A stretch of 64,000 nucleotides of DNA from Castor canadensis. Its lineage: Eukaryota; Chordata; Mammalia; Rodentia; Castoridae. Under the pieces are notes generated by a model. It did no database searches. It saw only the letters and a list, made by a program, of their open reading frames with translations, and was not told where the DNA came from. The DNA is taken from contig NC_133394.1 in assembly GCF_047511655.1 (NCBI RefSeq), positions 54,096,501-54,160,500 of the forward strand, given 5' to 3'. A program made the position numbers and the translations under genes. Shown in pieces: positions 59,059 to 64,000 of this stretch (the stretch's first letter is position 1; each line of letters opens with the position of its first letter).

Positions 59059-61292
59059 GGAAAAACTGAAATCATTCCCCCTAAACTTGGAACAAGACAA
59101 GGGCGCCCACTCTCCCCACTCCTATTCAACATAGTCCTGGAATTCCTAGCTAGAGCAATAAAGGCAAGAAGAAGAAATAAAAGGAATACAAATTGGTAAA
59201 GGAACAGTTAAAACATCCCTGTTTGCAGATGACATAATCCTAACCTCAAAGACCCAAAAAACTACCCAAAAACTTCTAGACACCATAAACAGCTTCAGCA
59301 ATGTAGCAGGATACAAAATCAACTCACAGAAATCAGTAGCCTTTCTATACTCCAAAAGTGAAAAAATTGAGAAAGAATACAGTAAAACAATCCCATTTGC
59401 AACCTCAAAGATTAAATACCTAGGAGTAAACATAATGAAGGGTGTAAATGACCTCTTGAAGGAGAATTATAAACCACTGAAGAAGAAAATCAAGGAAAAC
59501 TACAGAAGATGGAAAGATCTCCCGTGCTCATGGATTGGTGGAATCAACATAGTAAAACTGGCTATAGTACCAAAAGCAATCTATATGTTCAATGCAATAC
59601 CCATCAAAGTTCCAATGACATTCATCACAGAGATTGAAAAATCTACCCTAAAGTTCATTTGGAAACACGAAAGACTGAATAGCCAAGGCAATACTGAGCA
59701 AAAAGAGCAATGCTGGAGGTATCACAATACCCAACTTCAAACTATATTACAAAGCAATAGTAATAAAAACAGCATGATACTGGCACAAAAACAGATAAGA
59801 CCAGTGGAATAGAATAGAGGACCCGGATATGAATCCACACAGCTATGCCCACTTTATCTTTGACAGAGGTGCCAAAAACATACAATGGAGAAAAGACATC
59901 CTCTTCTACAATGGTGCTGGAAAAAGTGGTTATCTGCCTGCAGAAAACTAAAACTAGATCTATGCTTGTCTCCCTATACTAATATCAATTCAAAGTGAAT
60001 TAAGGACCTTAATATTAGACCCAAGACCTTGCCGTTAGTATAAGAAAGACCAGGGAATACCATGTAAACAACAGGAATAGGCAAGGACTTCCTCAGTAGA
60101 ATTCCAGCAGCCCAGCAACTAAGAGAAAGGATGGTCAAATGGGACTACATGAAATTAAAAAGCTTCTGCACAACAAAAGTAATGGTCTCTAAATTGAAGA
60201 GACCACCCACAGAGTGGGAAAAAATGTTTGCTAGCTATTCTGGTCTGATAACCAGAATATACAGGGAGCTTAAAAAACTAAACTCCCCTCAAATCAATGA
60301 ACCAATAAAGAAGTGGGCAACTGAACTAAACAGAACTTTTCTAAGGAAGAAATCCAGAAGACCAAAAAACACATGAACATATGCTCACCATCCTTGGCCA
60401 TAAAGGACATGCAAATCAAAACCACACTAAGATTCCACCTCACCCCCATTAGAATGGGTATCTTCAAGAACACCACCAACAACAAGTGTTGATGAGGATG
60501 CGGGGAAAAAAGAACATACATTTGCCAAATGATCCAGCAAAACTACTCTTAGGCATATACCCAAAGAATGTGACTCAGGTTATTCCAAAGGCACCTGCAC
60601 GCCATGTTTATTGCAGCACTATTTACAATAGCCAAGCTATGGAAACTCATGAATGGATAGAGAAAATGTGGTATTTATACACAATGGAATTTTACTCAGC
60701 CATGGAGAAGAATGAAATTTTGTCATTTGCAAGTAAATGTATGGAATTAGAGAACATCATTTTAAGCAAAGTTAGCCAGGCTCAGAAAGCCAAAAGTCAC
60801 ATGTCTCCCTCATATATAGATTATAGACCCAAAACAAATGCAGTAATATTATTGGACATGGGTCACACACTAAGGGAAGAACATGCATGGGGAAAATAAG
60901 GAAAGGAAAGGAAACCTAAAACTTGAATGTGGTTGATGTGCTCCCTGTTGAGGAGCAAATACAGTAATCTTAAAGTAACAGAGGCCACTGTGGGAAGGGG
61001 ACCAGGAAGTAGCGAAGAGGTCTGGTAGAAATGAACCGATGTGGGTTGCAATACACAAGTGCATGGAAGCAATGCTAGGAATCTCTCTGTATAGCTATCT
61101 TTATCCCAAACTACCAAAAATGCTATGTCTTCCTTATTGTCTCTTATGTTTTCTCTTCAACAAATTGAAGAAGAGGGTAGAACAGGTTTTGCCTGGAAAT
61201 GGGGGTTTGGGGTGGGTGGGGGGTGGGGGAGAGGTGCACAAACAATGTATACACATATAAGTAAATGTAAAAATGATAAAAGGAAAAAGAAA
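59059..61292 (+). mobile_element. 5'-truncated LINE-1, sense
   Basis: Starts in reverse transcriptase. The FADD catalytic box lies in the segment 'gtttgcagatgacataatcc' near 59222. The frame 59435-59812 and the C-terminal frames 60131-60376 and 60486-60899 continue ORF2 with frameshifts. About 115 bp are deleted near 60512 relative to the L1 at 51.5 kb. Ends in a G-rich 3' UTR and A-rich tail. Target duplication AAAAAGTCTA(C/A)CACA at 59044-59058 and 61293-61307, one mismatch. Confidence 0.93.
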
Positions 61293-61639
61293 AAAAAGTC
61301 TAACACAAAGAGCTGATTTAAACTTTAGTTACATTTTCAGGAGAGGGTGTTCAGACTTGGAAAGTTAATTTATAACCAGAGTTTCTGCCTTGGTCCATTT
61401 ACAACTTGAATAAGGTGAGTGTCTGTCTACATGGACCAGGTTGTTGAAATATCTGAAGACCATAACAAATGAGGAACAGGATTTAAGATGAGACAAAAGC
61501 TTCCTTTAAATCCATGAGGAGCCAAATGCATGAGATTGTGGGTTAGTTTTGATACTTTCTAAAAGCAAAACTAGAAGTGGTTGAAATTGAAAAGCAGAGC
61601 CCCTCCAAGATTGAATGGGATGCTTTTGGAGTTTAAGAG

Positions 61640-62560
61640 CCTACTGGTAATTCTCTTCAGTTCAAATATTTATTGCAGCCCATAGCACACCATTTTAAAT
61701 GTTGGTAATATACCAGTGAAAAGAATGATCAAAAATCATTGCTCTTACAGTGTTTATATTCTACTTCAGGTATGAAGATTTTCAATAAATAATAAAAATA
61801 AATTAGTAACATATACATTGTATCTATCTAGCAACATATATAGATACATGTACCTGTCAGTATAGTAAAAGGTGAAATACTTATGAAAAAAGAGTAAAAA
61901 CTGAACAAGAGGAAATTAAAATGGGACAGACTGACATTAAAAATATGGTTGTTGAAGTAGGTCGGCCTCATTGAAAAGGGGACCATATTATTCATGGTTC
62001 TCCAAAGAAACAGAATGAATAGGCTATAAAGCGATATATAGAAAAAAGATTTATTTTGAGGGACTGGTTCACATAATTATGGAGGCTGAGAAGTTCCACT
62101 GTCTACTATGTGTAATTTGGAGACCCAAGAAAACTGGTGGTGTAGTTCCAGTCCAAATCTTAAGACCTAAGAACCAGGAATGCTGATGTCCAAGGGCAGA
62201 AAAGATGGCTGTCCTAACATAAGCAAAGAGCAAATTCACCTTTCTTCCATGTTTTTTTCCTACTTGCACACTCAGCAGATTGGATGTTGTCCATCCACAT
62301 CGGTAAAAGCAGAACTTCTTAGTTTGTTGATCAAAATGATAATTTGCTTACATAAACACACCTATAGACACAACCAGAAGTAATGATTTGGCAGTTATCT
62401 AGGTATCCCGTATGCCAGTCAACTTGATACATAAAATCGATCAACACAGTGACATTTGAGCAAAGGCTTCAGTGAACTGTATGAGGAATTTTTAGGAAAG
62501 CACATTTCGTGGAGAAGGAGAAGCCATGCAGAGGCCTCAGGTAGGAGTGTACAAGTTGGG
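61640..62560. mobile_element. Ancient mammalian repeat, split by another repeat
   Basis: Left part 61640-61977 ('ggtaatataccagtgaaaag', 'gtttatattctacttcaggt', 'ggcctcattgaaaag') continues exactly at 62449 ('gacatttgagcaaaggcttc'), the order known from a mammal-wide repeat with '...cctcactgagaaggtgacatttgagc...'. Family not assigned. Confidence 0.5.
61978..62449. mobile_element. Mammal-wide repeat nested in an older repeat
   Basis: 'gttctccaaagaaacagaat', 'gatttattttgagggactgg', 'cataattatggaggctgaga' and the end 'agtcaacttgatacataaaa' are blocks of a common eutherian repeat. It interrupts the older element. Family not assigned. Confidence 0.55.
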
Positions 62561-63189
62561 AGGCTGCCTTTGGATGTGTCTCAGTAGTGCTTCACAGAGA
62601 ACTTGTAAAAGTTGAGCAGATTCCTGCTTTTTATGTGAACTTAGAGTATAGGACCTTTGAGATTTCTTCCAATTCGTTTTATTCCCTGAGCTTCTGATTT
62701 TCCAGTACTCAAAAATAAGTCATTTGAAAGCAGTGAGCAGGATAAATTCAAGAGCAGAAATGCCAGACCAGGGCTCACAAATTCAAATGGCAGAGGGGTC
62801 AGACAAATAGCATAAACAGTTAAGGAGATTGGCAGTATATTTGAATATTTTTTAACTTTATAAAGCAAATGAAGCATATTAGCAGACCAAATTATGCCCA
62901 GCTGATACTAGTTTGAGATTTTTGTACTAGAGAAAATAAAGTGAGTTAAATGTTTAATGATATACTCTGTATATAAAATTTTGGGTAAAAAGTGGGAGGA
63001 GAATAATAAATAATAAAGGAAATCTGGGATTCTTTGATAAGAATTATTTCTTTGTTACGATTTCACAGGGAACCAAAAGGGAAGAAAAATCAAAGATTTC
63101 TCTATAGCTTAGACCCCAGGAGACCATTTCACATTGATTTTGATCTTTCCTAAGCAAAGGTCACATGGATTTTTCTATCTATTTTCAGT
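62561..63189. other. Intronic DNA, no feature recognised
   Basis: AT-rich, nothing named. Confidence 0.45.
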
Positions 63190-63610
63190 AGCTAGATTTT
63201 TTTATAATTTTAAAAATTAGGATATATTCAATATACAGGGGGGATTCATAGTGACGGTTCTGATTAGACTTATATTGTACATTAGTTACTTTGCCCCCAT
63301 CATCTCTTCCCCTTCAGCACCCTCCCCACCTCACTTAAAGCAATTGCAAGAGGTTTCTTAGTTCTGTTTCATATAAGGTATATGAAGTCCATCTACCAAA
63401 TACCATCACCTTAATCTTCCTTCACTTACCCTCACCCCTCCCATTAGTACCCTACCACACACTATACCTATTTTATAGTCCTGTTTTTCATTATAATATT
63501 GAAGTTGATGTTCAAAGGGGTGTCTCATGTATGCATACTATGGGTATACTTTACTTTGGTCCATTCAACCCCTTCAGTGGCTAGATACTGATTTGTCTTC
63601 CTATTGTTTT
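63190..63610. mobile_element. Possible repeat just upstream of exon 2
   Basis: Pyrimidine-rich text ('catcatctcttccccttcag', 'cttaccctcacccctcccat') resembles the antisense 3' region of rodent L1 elements. Weak assignment. Confidence 0.3.
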
Positions 63611-63800
63611 ATTATACAAAATTAGATAGCATTTAGGAAGTTAGAATCCAGAGAGTGAAAATATAAGTCAGGGTAACCTTTCTCAACTATTTTGTGTCTA
63701 TAATGTAGTTTTAGTCATTACACTTTTGAGGAAAGCCTTAATTAATGTATCGTGATAATTACAAAGAGAGAGATAAAACTGTCCTATATCCTTGTTGCAG

Positions 63801-63959
63801 GTGCCTTCATTTGCAAAATGGTGCCATTTGTCCAATCTACTGCTATTGTGACAGAAATTCTCACTATGACCTGCATTGCTGTGGAGAGGCACCAGGGACT
63901 TGTTCATCCTTTTAAAATGAAGTGGCAGTACACCAACCAAAGGGCTTTCACAATGCTAA
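63801..63959 (+). CDS. QRFPR: QRFPR coding exon 2
   Basis: 159 bp between acceptor 'ttgttgcag' and donor A|GTATGT. Together with the last base of exon 1 it encodes residues 114-166 plus one base of codon 167. C118 is the helix-3 cysteine that pairs with extracellular loop 2. Helix 3 runs to the ERH motif (E142-R143-H144, the QRFPR form of DRY), followed by intracellular loop 2 (GLVHPFKMKWQY). The protein continues beyond the window. The match to mammalian QRFPR is nearly complete. The donor has A instead of the usual G at -1. Confidence 0.97.
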
Positions 63960-64000
63960 GTATGTTAGTCATTTTTCATCGCTGTGACGCCAGTTTTTTC

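Larger units (their letters stand above)
32347..63800 (+). other. QRFPR: QRFPR intron 1 (31,454 bp)
   Basis: Donor GTAAGA at 32347; acceptor 'ccttgttgcag' ending at 63800. The reading frame crosses the junction exactly (G|GT gives Gly114). It contains provirus B on the antisense strand, the L1 cluster 45.7-54.4 kb, a 5'-truncated L1 at 59-61 kb and several SINEs. No alternative exon was recognised. Confidence 0.9.

Noticed and set aside
1-64000. CRISPR array, operon or prokaryote-type defence system
   Set aside because: No regularly spaced repeats, no compact gene clusters. All signals are those of a mammalian genome.

Overview
The window is mammalian nuclear DNA: intron-split coding sequence, one CpG island, and dense LINE-1, SINE, endogenous retrovirus (ERV) and old DNA-transposon fossils. 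The commonest SINE is a dimer with a 7SL-derived B1-like left half and a tRNA/ID-like right half ending in a 'gagttcaagccccagtacc' type box. That B1-ID architecture is known from non-murid rodents such as squirrels, dormice and beavers. The SINE and young L1 3' ends look most like beaver (Castor) sequence, but this is an inference from memory.

The only host protein-coding gene I can support is QRFPR (GPR103, receptor for the RFamide peptide QRFP/26RFa), on the + strand. Coding exon 1 is 32007-32346, inside a CpG island (about 31600-32360). Coding exon 2 is 63801-63959. Both splice sites of the 31.5-kb intron 1 are in view, both exons end in phase 1, and the remaining exons lie beyond the window.

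Upstream of the gene (1-31600) there is AT-rich intergenic DNA with an MLT1-type LTR split by a SINE, then a complete minus-strand provirus (6664-12886). It has 441-bp LTRs differing at only 5 positions, a 4-bp target duplication (AAAC), a primer-binding site matching tRNA-Thr, an integrase tail and a broken env. Gag and most of pol are absent and an AT-rich filler stands in their place. A 91-nt 5S-rRNA-derived insert with its own 10-bp direct repeats sits inside. Further along are MIR, hAT, SINE and L1 fossils, and an old L1 reaching to about 200 bp from the CpG island.

Intron 1 of QRFPR (32347-63800) holds a second provirus (38883-45318), also antisense to the gene, with diverged 294/308-bp LTRs, a CCTT target duplication and decayed gag-pro-pol-env. 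An internal deletion has fused RNase H to the env transmembrane subunit in a single 311-codon frame. Next comes an L1 cluster (45.7-54.4 kb) with nested insertions, more SINEs and a 5'-truncated L1 (59059-61292) with a 15-bp target duplication.

I see no CRISPR array, operon or prokaryote-like system. The most distinctive items are the young gag/pol-less provirus with its 5S insert, a 20-bp perfect palindrome in the QRFPR CpG island, an inverted telomere-motif palindrome, and the RNase H-env fusion frame. All comparisons were made by eye.
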